A DNA stretch of 33,543 bases from the NCBI GenBank assembly GCA_017480445.1, contig JAFVAO010000068.1, positions 1 through 33,543 on the forward strand, read 5' to 3'. How positions within the stretch are numbered: the first letter of the stretch is position 1; each line of letters starts with the position of its first letter. Positions 24,824-33,460 of this stretch are shown here, in pieces. Below the pieces are notes generated by a model. It was given only the letters and a program-made list of their open reading frames with translations. It was not told the origin of the DNA and did no database searches. The translations under genes were made by a program, and so were the position numbers. This DNA comes from Lachnospiraceae bacterium. Lineage in GTDB: Bacteria > Bacillota > Clostridia > Lachnospirales > Lachnospiraceae.

Positions 24824-26941
24824 CTATTGTATCGCATACAGGCAGCCATAGCTGACCTCTTTGCAGCGGTCGTCCACCACATGATCCCATTGATCCACCA
24901 CGCCGACCACAATGACCGCGTCGGGATCATCCGTCGAATAGAGCGTGTTAATTCCGACGCCCAGTGCGGAGAGCAAACCGACCTCTTTTTTGCTCCGTTT
25001 TGCATCGTCATCATCCAGGAAATCATACAGATAATTGCTGTACACATTGTAGGACTGTGCGCTCACATACACCGGCACATCCGTTGCCAGATCCAGTGTG
25101 TCTCCGCGCTTCACATTCTTGTATACATAGATGCTCTCGTCGGCCACCACCGCCATATATGCAAAATCCTCTGTAGTATCATTGCTCACAGTGCCGTAAA
25201 TACCGGTCCAGCTGACCAGCACCTTCCCGCCGATCTGTCCGTAATCCTTGTCGCTTTTCCCGCTGCGTCCCGCATAAAAGTAAGCATCCTCAAAGCTGCC
25301 CTCCGGCTTGATGCCAAAATAATTTCTTGCGCCCTCCCGCTTGAAATGATAATAATAATCATTGTTGGACTTGGAGGAATAATAATGATCATCGTCAAGC
25401 TTCCCGACATAGTCATAGCCTTCCGCCAGCTTCAGACTCCACTCGGAGTGATCCGCGTCATAGCAGTACAGATAAGACTGTGCCTTGTTTTGATCCGACA
25501 GATTCTGCAGCGACACCGAATACACCGTCGTATCCACCACCTCAAATCCTCTGCCGGCCAAAAAGATCAGTCCGATGCAGAGCACGGCAGAAACCGGCAC
25601 CCCAATCCAGTACCACTCCCTTTTCTTCACGAGAATCAAAATAAGATACAGGATCGGTCCCACAAAGATCAGATACAGTACAATAATCAAACGCAACAGC
25701 CAAAAGCTGAGCCGGTTCTCGCGATTTCCCCAATAACTCATCGTGCGTGAAACATAACGGAATGTATCACCGGAATTGCTCTGGTTGGAACTCGCATAAC
25801 GCAGCGAGGTCTGGTCGATTGCCTCCTCAAGCAAGGTAAGCACAAATGATTCCCGGGTGCTGTAGCCAAATAAACTCGTGTCCGCTTTGCCAAGCTCCAC
25901 AAGGCCATACGGCACCACCGCTATGGCACCGTCCCCCATGGAACAGGAATACTCCAGCGTGTAGTAATTCTGTTCATATCTTCCCCAGCGATCCGCCAGA
26001 TCCACAATCGAGAGGCCGGACATCGCCCCATCCTCCGGCACTGTCGCATCTTCCGCCGCGCTGTCCGGAGCCGGTGCATCTTCCACCGCAGTACTGTTCG
26101 AATCCAGCACACCTTCCACCGCTGTGCTGCCCGAAACCGGCGCATCTTCCGCTGCAGTGCTGTCCGGTACTGTCACAGCAGCGCTGTCATCCGGCACGCG
26201 GGCCATGCCCACATGGTCTGTCAGCTCATCCAGCACCTTGTCCGCATAAGCACCGGTTCCCAAAAGCAGAATACCGCCGTCATAGTTCCAGTCGATCAGC
26301 GCCTGTCTGTCATCCGCGGACAGCACACTCGTATCAAACCGGTCAATCACCAGAATCTGCAGCCCGCCCAACTGCTCCTGAAACGTCTCCGCGCGCACAT
26401 TGGTAAGCGCAACCGGCCGTGACTCACTCCGGTAATACAGTTCCTCGCCGCCCATATCCAGATAGGTGAGCGATGCATAATCATCGCTGAGTATGCCGAG
26501 ATTTACAGCACTTCCCGTCTCCTCCATCAGCGAGTCAAATTCCGCAGCCGCAACCTCCTTGGACTTTTTGCCAAGCAGCACCACCCGCAGTGAGCTTTCC
26601 TCGCTGCCCCAGGTAGATTTCGGGATGCGGAACGAGAACTGCTTGATGCTTCCCTGCGGCAGAGCGATCGCTGTATCATACGCCGAAGATGCCCCGTAGT
26701 AGCGGTACTTCGGGAGCAGACGCACCGTGCCCTCCCAATCAGCGCCGAGATTCTGGATGGTCACCTGCACCGTAGTTGTATCCCTGTCGGAAGCTGTCTT
26801 CTCCGCCAGAATAAAAAAATCATCATTGTCTGCCGGGGTATCAGCCCACACCTGTATACCCGTCGTCCACAATAACATGGTGATGAGCAAAAGACATAAG
26901 GGGATATGCATCACCCTGCGGATCGTGTCTGACCGTTTCAT
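24824..26941 (-). CDS. membrane-anchored ectodomain protein of the ABC/MoxR cluster
   Basis: About 705 residues from the ATG at 26941; in-frame starts at 26962 and 27007 are also possible, and none has a strong ribosome site. An N-terminal signal or anchor (IPLCLLLITMLLWTTGIQVWA) precedes an extracellular beta-rich domain, then an amidotransferase-like Rossmann segment (LQILVIDRFDTSVLSADDRQALIDW, split here: LGGLQILVIDRF and WNYDGGILLLGTG) and a Ser/Thr/Ala/Glu repeat region. Two TM segments follow near residues 440-500 (LLRLIIVLYLIFVGPILYLI; VPVSAVLCIGLIFLAG), then a C-terminal domain of about 210 residues predicted outside. No named family recognised. Position directly ahead of the ABC ATPase suggests a GldG-like accessory subunit of the transporter. 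Confidence 0.72.
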   Translation of the reverse strand: MKRSDTIRRVMHIPLCLLLITMLLWTTGIQVWADTPADNDDFFILAEKTASDRDTTTVQVTIQNLGADWEGTVRLLPKYRYYGASSAYDTAIALPQGSIKQFSFRIPKSTWGSEESSLRVVLLGKKSKEVAAAEFDSLMEETGSAVNLGILSDDYASLTYLDMGGEELYYRSESRPVALTNVRAETFQEQLGGLQILVIDRFDTSVLSADDRQALIDWNYDGGILLLGTGAYADKVLDELTDHVGMARVPDDSAAVTVPDSTAAEDAPVSGSTAVEGVLDSNSTAVEDAPAPDSAAEDATVPEDGAMSGLSIVDLADRWGRYEQNYYTLEYSCSMGDGAIAVVPYGLVELGKADTSLFGYSTRESFVLTLLEEAIDQTSLRYASSNQSNSGDTFRYVSRTMSYWGNRENRLSFWLLRLIIVLYLIFVGPILYLILILVKKREWYWIGVPVSAVLCIGLIFLAGRGFEVVDTTVYSVSLQNLSDQNKAQSYLYCYDADHSEWSLKLAEGYDYVGKLDDDHYYSSKSNNDYYYHFKREGARNYFGIKPEGSFEDAYFYAGRSGKSDKDYGQIGGKVLVSWTGIYGTVSNDTTEDFAYMAVVADESIYVYKNVKRGDTLDLATDVPVYVSAQSYNVYSNYLYDFLDDDDAKRSKKEVGLLSALGVGINTLYSTDDPDAVIVVGVVDQWDHVVDDRCKEVSYGCLYAIQ
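26045..26175 (-). repeat. degenerate 30-33-bp in-frame repeats
   Basis: About four units, most with the core CTTCC(A/G)C(C/T)G on the + strand, at about 26045, 26075, 26106 and 26139. They encode 10-11-residue units of the type STAVEDAPAPD in the extracellular part of the ectodomain protein. The Thr/Ser/Glu/Ala composition suggests a flexible stalk. Confidence 0.6.
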
Positions 26942-26997
26942 TTCCACACCATACCTTTCCATCAAAACTCTTTTATTCACTATAGCAGATTGTACCG

Positions 26998-28692
26998 CTA
27001 TCCGCAATCAAGATCCTCCATATTTTCCAGGATCCGCACATCCGTAAGCAGCACCGTGCCGACCGCCGTGCCCCACAACACCACAAACACCAACAAACTG
27101 TACGCCGGCAGCGGCCATTTCAGCGCCTCATACAGCAGCAGACTCAGTCCGATCACCGCGCCCGCCGCAAACATCATGACCGCCATATTGAAAAAGGTGC
27201 TGACATTGCCCCTGAGCGCACTGTACTCGTCATCCCAGGTCACATACGGCATCCCGCTGTCCATGAGCATCCCCACCGCCGAGGCGATCATATGCGCCGC
27301 CAGCATGAGGGCTGCGTAAAAAACGATCTTAGACAAAGACATCCCCAGATAATACGCGGCAATCCCCTCCATGGCAAGCAGTGCCGGCATGGTAAAAATT
27401 GCGCTCGCACATGCTTTGGCCCGCAGCTGCGTCATATACGGCACCGGAATGTATTTGAGCAGACCGATCTGTTTGCCCTCTCTGGAAAACGCCGTGGAAG
27501 ACAGTGAATTCATCGCCGTTGCAATGAACGCCGCAAAGAGCAGCGCAAGCATAACCGCAAGCTCCGCCCGCTCTTTACCGATCCGGTACATCCCCACAAA
27601 GGACGCCAGATTTCCATGATCACTCGTAAAATAAAACAAGGCAAAGGTGCCGGCCGGCCAAATCAAATTCACATAGACGCAATTCCCCGCAAACGCTCTT
27701 GTGCGCAGCAATACGCGCAGTTCCCGCAGCAGACACGCCACAAACAGAGAATGTCGCCTGCCGGGCCGCCTTGCACCGCGCGTGGCGGCGGCATTGCCCA
27801 GCGCCCCCACTGTGTAGAGCCCCTGCTGGTACCACTGCTTGCCCAACAGCACAAACAAAAGAAAAAGCGCCACATGCATCCCCAGATACAGCAGCAGATA
27901 GCCTGCTTTTACCTCATCCAACGCCGCAGTGAACCAGGGCACCGGGAAGAAGATCACGTTCATGGTCCTCAAAAACAGATCCTGACCGCTTCCCAACGCC
28001 TCCACATAATTTTCAATATTGATCTGCCCCATCCCCCGCAGGGAATAGAGAAATAGCGCCGCAAACCCCAGCATACATACACCGGATATGCGGTAAAACG
28101 TCTGGGCGCTCCGCACCCGCTTAAGACAGGCCATCAGCACTACGCTGAACATACCGCAGTAAAGCATCGGCACCAGCGGAACCAAAAAGATCCCGCACAG
28201 CGCCGCCACCCATGACACCGGCGAAACTTGTCCGAGCAGGGCGCCTGCACCGCAGGACGCGCCCTCCGCAAGCGCAGCAAAATAGCCGATCAGCGCCGCC
28301 AACAGCACCGGAAACTCCATGGCGCTCTCCATCAGATAGGCGAACAGAAATTTCGCCGTCATCAGATGATGCGCCTGCACGGGAAACGTCACCAGGTGCT
28401 CTCTGTCCGAAGAAAAATACAGCATATTAAAGACCACCAGCATCCCGAACACCATGGAAAACACCGAGAGAATCTGCATTTCATACAGGATACCGTTTCC
28501 CCGACTGCCCACCTCCGCAAGCGCCTGCGTCATCACATAGCTCATGACACCCACCGTCACACAGCACGGCAGCATGATCCCGCCAAACACCAGCACCGCC
28601 AGCACGCAATAAATGGGCTTAGCCGGCATCCGCACCCTTGCATTTTTCTGTAACATTTTGAATATCAACCAGCTATTGCCGACGCCGCCCAT
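26998..28692 (-). CDS. large ABC exporter permease-like membrane protein
   Basis: 564 residues with about 12 hydrophobic segments, arranged as two similar-sized halves separated by a basic loop (RGARRPGRRHS near 318-328). This is the size and layout of the putative ABC exporter permeases found beside a lone ATPase in Clostridia. The motif AFSREGKQIGLLKYIPV near 400 resembles the EKE-type cytoplasmic element of ABC-2 permeases. GGAGGAAG precedes the start. It follows its likely ATPase partner by 42 nt. Its stop overlaps the longest reading of the next gene but not its preferred start. Confidence 0.8.
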   Translation of the reverse strand: MGGVGNSWLIFKMLQKNARVRMPAKPIYCVLAVLVFGGIMLPCCVTVGVMSYVMTQALAEVGSRGNGILYEMQILSVFSMVFGMLVVFNMLYFSSDREHLVTFPVQAHHLMTAKFLFAYLMESAMEFPVLLAALIGYFAALAEGASCGAGALLGQVSPVSWVAALCGIFLVPLVPMLYCGMFSVVLMACLKRVRSAQTFYRISGVCMLGFAALFLYSLRGMGQINIENYVEALGSGQDLFLRTMNVIFFPVPWFTAALDEVKAGYLLLYLGMHVALFLLFVLLGKQWYQQGLYTVGALGNAAATRGARRPGRRHSLFVACLLRELRVLLRTRAFAGNCVYVNLIWPAGTFALFYFTSDHGNLASFVGMYRIGKERAELAVMLALLFAAFIATAMNSLSSTAFSREGKQIGLLKYIPVPYMTQLRAKACASAIFTMPALLAMEGIAAYYLGMSLSKIVFYAALMLAAHMIASAVGMLMDSGMPYVTWDDEYSALRGNVSTFFNMAVMMFAAGAVIGLSLLLYEALKWPLPAYSLLVFVVLWGTAVGTVLLTDVRILENMEDLDCG

Positions 28693-28734
28693 TCCACTTC
28701 CTCCGCCATACTTCTACGACACACATGATCCGCT

Positions 28735-29454
28735 TCATCCACTCGTCAGCCCGATAAAAATCTCCTCCAGACTCTTCTGCGGATGTTGTGTCTTTAACTG
28801 CTCCATCGTCCCCTGATACACACTCTGCCCATGATGCAGGATCAAAATCCGGTCGCAGAGCTTCTCCGCGACCTCCAATACGTGCGTGGAAAATAAAACC
28901 GCATTGCCGTTCGCCGCATGCTCTTTCATCAGCTGCTTCAGCTCATAGGCGGCCGCTGGATCCAGACCGGTCATCGGCTCGTCCAGAATCCAGGCCGGCG
29001 GATTATGGATCAGGGCCGCGATGATCATCGTCTTCTGCCGCATGCCGTGAGAATACTCCCGCATCGGCATCCCCAACGCATCCGCCATGCCGAAACGCTC
29101 CGTGAGAGCTTGCACCCTGTCCGCTCTGTCCTTTTCAGACACCCCGTAAATATCGGCCACATAATGAATATATTCCGCGCCACTCAGCTGCAGCAAAACA
29201 TCCGGATCATCCGCCACATAGGCAAATGCACGCTTTGCGACAAGCGGCTCCCGCACAATGTCATGCCCGTGGATCAAGACCCTGCCCTGCGCAGGCTTTA
29301 AGATGCCTGTGAGCATCTTGATCACCGTGGTCTTTCCCGCGCCGTTCGGTCCGGCAAACCCCACAATCTCTCCCGGCTGCACCGCGAAGGACAATGCGTC
29401 CACCGCCTTTTTTTGCTTTCCATAGACAAATGTCAAATTCTCAGCTCTGATCAT
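28735..29454 (-). CDS. ABC transporter ATP-binding protein
   Basis: 239 residues from ATG 29454 (MIRAENLTFVYGKQ), which has AGGGA about 8 nt upstream; the longer reading to 29502 adds residues unlike any ABC ATPase. Walker A GPNGAGKTT near 36-44, signature YSHGMRQKTMIIAALIHNP near 132, Walker B AWILDEPMTGLDP, and FSTHVLEVAEKL. It lacks the C-terminal extension seen in the other ATPase of the window. Paired with the 564-residue permease. Substrate unknown. Confidence 0.95.
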   Translation of the reverse strand: MIRAENLTFVYGKQKKAVDALSFAVQPGEIVGFAGPNGAGKTTVIKMLTGILKPAQGRVLIHGHDIVREPLVAKRAFAYVADDPDVLLQLSGAEYIHYVADIYGVSEKDRADRVQALTERFGMADALGMPMREYSHGMRQKTMIIAALIHNPPAWILDEPMTGLDPAAAYELKQLMKEHAANGNAVLFSTHVLEVAEKLCDRILILHHGQSVYQGTMEQLKTQHPQKSLEEIFIGLTSG

Positions 29455-29540
29455 ACACCATTCCCTATAAACAGAAAAACCGCACCAGCAATCCCGTGTC
29501 ATCCACGTGTCAAGCCGTACGGTTCCTCCTCTCTTTCGCC

Positions 29541-31202
29541 TTACTTAAACAGGGTGTTAAACAACCCTCTCTTCAACACCTGCACGCCGGTATTGATTCC
29601 GGCATTGATCAATTTATTCTCGATCTGCTTCTTTCTGCGCTCGCTCGCCTGCTCTTTCTTCGCTGCCTCTTTCTCCAGCTTTTTGCGTGCGGCCTCCAGC
29701 TCCTTCTCTTTTTGCTTGAGCGCTGCCGCTTCTTCGCGTTCCTTCTGCTTCTGCGCTGCCGCTTCCTCGCGCTCCTTTTGCTTCTGCGCCGCTGCTTCTT
29801 CCTTCTCACGCTGTTTGAGCGCGGCTGCTTCCTCTTTCGCCTTCTGCGCCTCGTATTCCGCCTTTTCCTTTTCAAACTGCGCGCGCTCCGCAGCCAGCTT
29901 CTCCGCCTCGGCATCCTTTTGAGCCTGATCGTTCAGAACCTCATATGCCGATACATTGTCCACCGCCTGATCGTACTTGCTCATGCCGTCCCGCGACATC
30001 AGATTCAGACGGGTGCTCTCCTGCGCCGGTCCCATCAGACTCTGCGGACAGATAATCGCCGTCTTCTGCGCCATCGTCGGCACACCCTTTTCATCCAGGA
30101 AAGAGGTCAGCGCTTCCCCGACACCCAGCTCCATGATGACATCCTCCGCCTTGAAGGAAGGATTCGCCCGAAACGACTGCGCCGCCACCTTCACCGCCTT
30201 CTGCTCCGCGGGCGTATACGCGCGCAGCGCATGCTGCACCCGGTTGGACAGCTGCGCCAATACCGTGTCCGGAATATCGCTGGGACTCTGGGTCACAAAA
30301 TAAATCCCGACGCCCTTGGAACGCACCAGCTTCACCACCTGCTCGATCTTTTGCACCAATACCTTCGGCGCGTCGGCAAATAACATGTGCGCCTCGTCAA
30401 AGAAAAATACCAGCTTCGGTTTCTCCAGATCTCCCGCCTCCGGCAGCTTTTCAAACAATTCCGCCATCATCCACAGCATAAAACTTGCATACAGTGTCGG
30501 ATTCTGCACCAGCTTGACACAGTTCAAAATATTCACCATACCCTTGCCGTACACATCCGTGCGGATCCAGTCAAAAATATCCAGATCCGGCTCTCCGAAG
30601 AACAGATCGCCGCCCTGCGTCTCAAGCGGCAGCAGCGCACGCACGATTCCGCCCAGCGACTGGGTGGACATATTGCCATAGGTCAAGGTGTACTCATCCT
30701 TGTGCTCCGCCACATAATTGATGGTGGTGCGCAGATCCTTCAGATCAATCAGCAAAAGTCCCCTGTCATCCGCAATCTTAAAGATAATATTCAGCACACC
30801 TTCCTGTGCCGGCGTAAGCCCCAGAATTCTGGAGAGAATCTCCGGTCCCATATCAGAGATCGTCGCCCGCACCGGATGTCCGCCCTCCTGATAGATGTCC
30901 CAGAAGCAAACCGGATACGCCTTATACGCAAACTCCTGCCGGATACCGAACTTATCAATGCGTTTCTCCATGCTATCTGACTGCACGCCGGGCTCTGCCA
31001 GACCGGACACATCCCCTTTCACATCGCACAGAAATACCGGTACGCCCGCATCGGAGAAAGACTCCGCCATCGCCTTCATCGTGATGGTCTTTCCCGTACC
31101 GCTGGCACCCGCGATCAATCCGTGCCGGTTCGCCATGCCAAGCTGCATATGTACCCGCTCGCCGTCTGCCAGTCCCATATAAATCTTGCCGTCTGTATAC
31201 AT
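29541..31202 (-). CDS. HerA-like (DUF853) P-loop ATPase
   Basis: 553 residues. Walker A GASGTGKT near 33-40, FLCDVKGDVSGLAEPG near 57-72, Walker B LVFFFDEAHMLF near 262-273, and FVTQSPSDIPDTVLAQLSNRVQHALRAYTP (split: TQSPSDIPD and LSNRVQHALRAYTP), all typical of DUF853 proteins such as Escherichia coli YjgR. The family is related to HerA/FtsK DNA translocases, but its role is not established. Residues about 425-525 form a highly charged Glu/Ala/Lys/Gln coiled coil containing 11-residue repeats, ahead of the usual family tail (VQVLKRGLFNTLF). It lies 43 nt after the TIM-barrel gene, and its Shine-Dalgarno is GGGGAA. A functional link to the neighbours is not obvious. Confidence 0.92.
   Translation of the reverse strand: MYTDGKIYMGLADGERVHMQLGMANRHGLIAGASGTGKTITMKAMAESFSDAGVPVFLCDVKGDVSGLAEPGVQSDSMEKRIDKFGIRQEFAYKAYPVCFWDIYQEGGHPVRATISDMGPEILSRILGLTPAQEGVLNIIFKIADDRGLLLIDLKDLRTTINYVAEHKDEYTLTYGNMSTQSLGGIVRALLPLETQGGDLFFGEPDLDIFDWIRTDVYGKGMVNILNCVKLVQNPTLYASFMLWMMAELFEKLPEAGDLEKPKLVFFFDEAHMLFADAPKVLVQKIEQVVKLVRSKGVGIYFVTQSPSDIPDTVLAQLSNRVQHALRAYTPAEQKAVKVAAQSFRANPSFKAEDVIMELGVGEALTSFLDEKGVPTMAQKTAIICPQSLMGPAQESTRLNLMSRDGMSKYDQAVDNVSAYEVLNDQAQKDAEAEKLAAERAQFEKEKAEYEAQKAKEEAAALKQREKEEAAAQKQKEREEAAAQKQKEREEAAALKQKEKELEAARKKLEKEAAKKEQASERRKKQIENKLINAGINTGVQVLKRGLFNTLFK
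29721..29819 (-). repeat. 33-bp in-frame tandem repeat in the DUF853 gene
   Basis: Units at 29721-29753 and 29754-29786 are near-identical; a third at 29787-29819 is diverged and a partial fourth follows. Each encodes an 11-residue helix-forming unit (EEAAAQKQKER). Heptad-like spacing is broken by the 11-residue period, which suits a right-handed or extended coiled coil. Confidence 0.8.
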
Positions 31203-31245
31203 TGCTTTTTTTCCCCGTTTCTTTTACAGTTTACGTCTGTTCTTC

Positions 31246-32082
31246 TCACGCCTTATCATACAGTCTCTGGATAAAGTTCTTTACCTGCAGATTGTTCTCC
31301 GGCGTTGTATTTTCCAGCGTCGCATGAATATAAGGCTTCCGCTCCTTCATGAACCGGATCACGGAGTTATAATCCATCTCGCCATAGCCTGCACCCACAG
31401 ACACCAGCTTGTCATCCTCCACCACAAAGTCCTTCAGATGCACCATCGCCACATCCGGTCCCAGCACATCGATCGCCTCGTCCACGATCGCCACCTGATC
31501 CTTGTAGTTGCTGATATCCAGAAGATTCACCGGGTCCAAAATGATCTGTAAATTCGGAGAACCGATCTCGTCCAATACACGCCTTGCGCGCGCAGGATTG
31601 CATACGATATGTTTCCACACCGGTTCGATCGCCACCACAACGCCCATCTGCTCCGCGTACTTCACTACGGGACGCAGGTTCGTAATAAACGTGCGCAGCG
31701 CCTCCTCGGTGTGGCACTCCGGTCCATAGGCATAGCTTTCATTCGGCGCACCTGTCTCCGTTCCCACGACACCGCAGCCAAGCCAGGACGCAAAACGCAC
31801 ATGCGCCATATATCGGTGCGTGATCTGCGCCAGCTTCACTTGATTGGGATTCGCCAGATTCAGATAACACCCCAGCACGGCGATATCCACATTGTTTCTG
31901 GCAAACACATTCTTGATATACATCGCCAGACCCGGCGTCAACGCCTCATCCGTGGTAGGAAACTCCGTAATCACCTTCGCCAATGCCAAATGACCGCATT
32001 TGAACCCCAACTGACTCACATCCGCGATGCGCTCCTCAAACGGGAGCTTTTTTGTATCATGTAATCTGATTCCTAACTGCAT
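31246..32082 (-). CDS. TIM-barrel sugar phosphate isomerase/epimerase-like protein
   Basis: 278 residues. The ATG at 32082 is chosen because AAGGAGGACGAT lies directly upstream; the longer reading to 32115 would overlap the end of the GH28 gene. The AP-endonuclease-2/xylose-isomerase-like barrel is recognisable. Putative metal ligands are the Glu of VVAIEPVW, the Asp of ILDPVNLLD, the His of MVHLKDF and the Glu of HATLENTTPEN. The family includes hydroxypyruvate isomerases, tagatose epimerases and inosose enzymes; the exact substrate cannot be read. It starts 10 nt after the GH28 stop, so it is probably coupled to it and may act on an acidic sugar released from pectin (inference). Confidence 0.9.
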   Translation of the reverse strand: MQLGIRLHDTKKLPFEERIADVSQLGFKCGHLALAKVITEFPTTDEALTPGLAMYIKNVFARNNVDIAVLGCYLNLANPNQVKLAQITHRYMAHVRFASWLGCGVVGTETGAPNESYAYGPECHTEEALRTFITNLRPVVKYAEQMGVVVAIEPVWKHIVCNPARARRVLDEIGSPNLQIILDPVNLLDISNYKDQVAIVDEAIDVLGPDVAMVHLKDFVVEDDKLVSVGAGYGEMDYNSVIRFMKERKPYIHATLENTTPENNLQVKNFIQRLYDKA

Positions 32083-32092
32083 ATCGTCCTCC

Positions 32093-33442
32093 TTATTCAT
32101 ACTTCTCCAGATCATCCACGCCGATCAGCTCATAGGCCTCGCCGTCCTGCCCTTCAATGGTCACATGATCCAATGTCAATCTTGCAACATTTCTTGCAAA
32201 AAGTCCTCTCTTGCTGCTGGCCTCCACGCCCTCAGACATAGCCGGTCTGTCGCACTTCGGATTCTCTGCATAGCTGATATTGATGTTTTTCATATAGATT
32301 TCCTCGATTTTCGCCTCGGGAAGTCCGTCAAAATAGCCGGCTGCCACATGACAATTTGTGCAGTCCATATTCTCAAATACCATCTTTTTAATAACGGGTG
32401 TTCTTTCATCCACCGGATATACTTCTCTGGACTGTACATACTCGGTCTTGCCATCCGGATCACAGAAATAAAACGCATTGACCACCAACGGCGTCATCAC
32501 ATGATCCAACGTCAGATTGCGGAACACAATATTGCTCAGGATCGCATCCTTGCCGCGGCCGCGTCTGGTCTTGATGCGCAGGCCTCTGTCCGTATGCCGG
32601 AAAATGCAGTCCTCCACCGTCAGATTCACCACGCCGCCGGCCATCTCGCTGCCCACGGTCACCGCGCCGTGTCCGTTTTCCATCAGGCACTGGCGCACAT
32701 GGATATTCTCGGAAGGCGTCTTATGCTTTCTGCCCATGTAGATCTTGCCGCTCTTCACCGCGATACAGTCATCGCCCAGAGAGAATGTCACGCCCAAAAT
32801 CTCCACCTTCTTGCAGGACTCCGGATCCAGACCATCCGTGTTGGGCGAATCCGCCGGATTATTCACCGTCACGCCGATAAACCGGAGATTATCACTGAAA
32901 TACGGGTGCAGCGTCCAGGACGGAGAATTACAGAACTTCACGCCCTGCAGCGTGATATCCTTACACCCGCTGATAAAGAACAGGCGGGGACGGAACGCAA
33001 TATTCATCACCTTCGGATTCTTCCACCAGGTTTCCTTGGATGCGTTGCCGTTGATCACACCTTTTCCGTAGATCACCACATCCTCCACGCCGATCCCGCA
33101 GATCACACCGGAGAACATGGGCAGCTGATTGCCCTCCCAGGTGCCCAGATTATATTCATCCTGCTCGTCATAGCTCTCAATCATACCGGGGAACGTGGGA
33201 AACTTCTCCCGATCCGTAAACGCGCGCAGCTCTGCGCCCTCCGACAGCTCCAGTCTCGTATGACTCTTCAGGAACAGGCTGGAAATCCGGTACACGCCTG
33301 CGGGAAAATACACTCTGCTGTCCGCAGGGCACGCCATGATCGCCGCCTGGATAAAATGCGTGTCGTCATGCTCGCCGTCTCCCTTGGCACCGAACTTTCT
33401 GACATTGAGCGTCACAAACTCCTTCTGTGTGGCAAAGGTCAC
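32093..33442 (-). CDS. glycoside hydrolase family 28 polygalacturonase, catalytic part
   Basis: 449 residues when read from the GTG at 33442, the first possible start after an in-frame TAG. The GH28 beta-helix is intact: FGAKGDGEHDDT near 17-28, NTDGLDPESC near 200, GDDCIAVKSGK near 221, GHGAVTVGSEMAGG near 253 and LRIKTRRGRG near 288. The catalytic Asp residues (NTD, GDD), His and RIK are all present. Such enzymes hydrolyse alpha-1,4 galacturonosyl bonds. In related Lachnospiraceae proteins the line VTFATQKEFVTLNVRKF joins a small N-terminal beta domain to the helix; here that domain lies in the same frame upstream of the TAG. The GTG has only a weak upstream GGCGAG, so an independent start is doubtful. 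Either a disrupted gene or a shortened enzyme. Confidence 0.88.
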   Translation of the reverse strand: MTFATQKEFVTLNVRKFGAKGDGEHDDTHFIQAAIMACPADSRVYFPAGVYRISSLFLKSHTRLELSEGAELRAFTDREKFPTFPGMIESYDEQDEYNLGTWEGNQLPMFSGVICGIGVEDVVIYGKGVINGNASKETWWKNPKVMNIAFRPRLFFISGCKDITLQGVKFCNSPSWTLHPYFSDNLRFIGVTVNNPADSPNTDGLDPESCKKVEILGVTFSLGDDCIAVKSGKIYMGRKHKTPSENIHVRQCLMENGHGAVTVGSEMAGGVVNLTVEDCIFRHTDRGLRIKTRRGRGKDAILSNIVFRNLTLDHVMTPLVVNAFYFCDPDGKTEYVQSREVYPVDERTPVIKKMVFENMDCTNCHVAAGYFDGLPEAKIEEIYMKNINISYAENPKCDRPAMSEGVEASSKRGLFARNVARLTLDHVTIEGQDGEAYELIGVDDLEKYE

Positions 33443-33460
33443 CTCGCCGAGTTTTTCACC

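Noticed and set aside
29478-29524. Hairpin with T5 between the DUF853 and ABC ATPase genes
   Set aside because: Only a 5-bp outer stem (AACCG/CGGTT) with a poorly paired interior; too weak to call a terminator.
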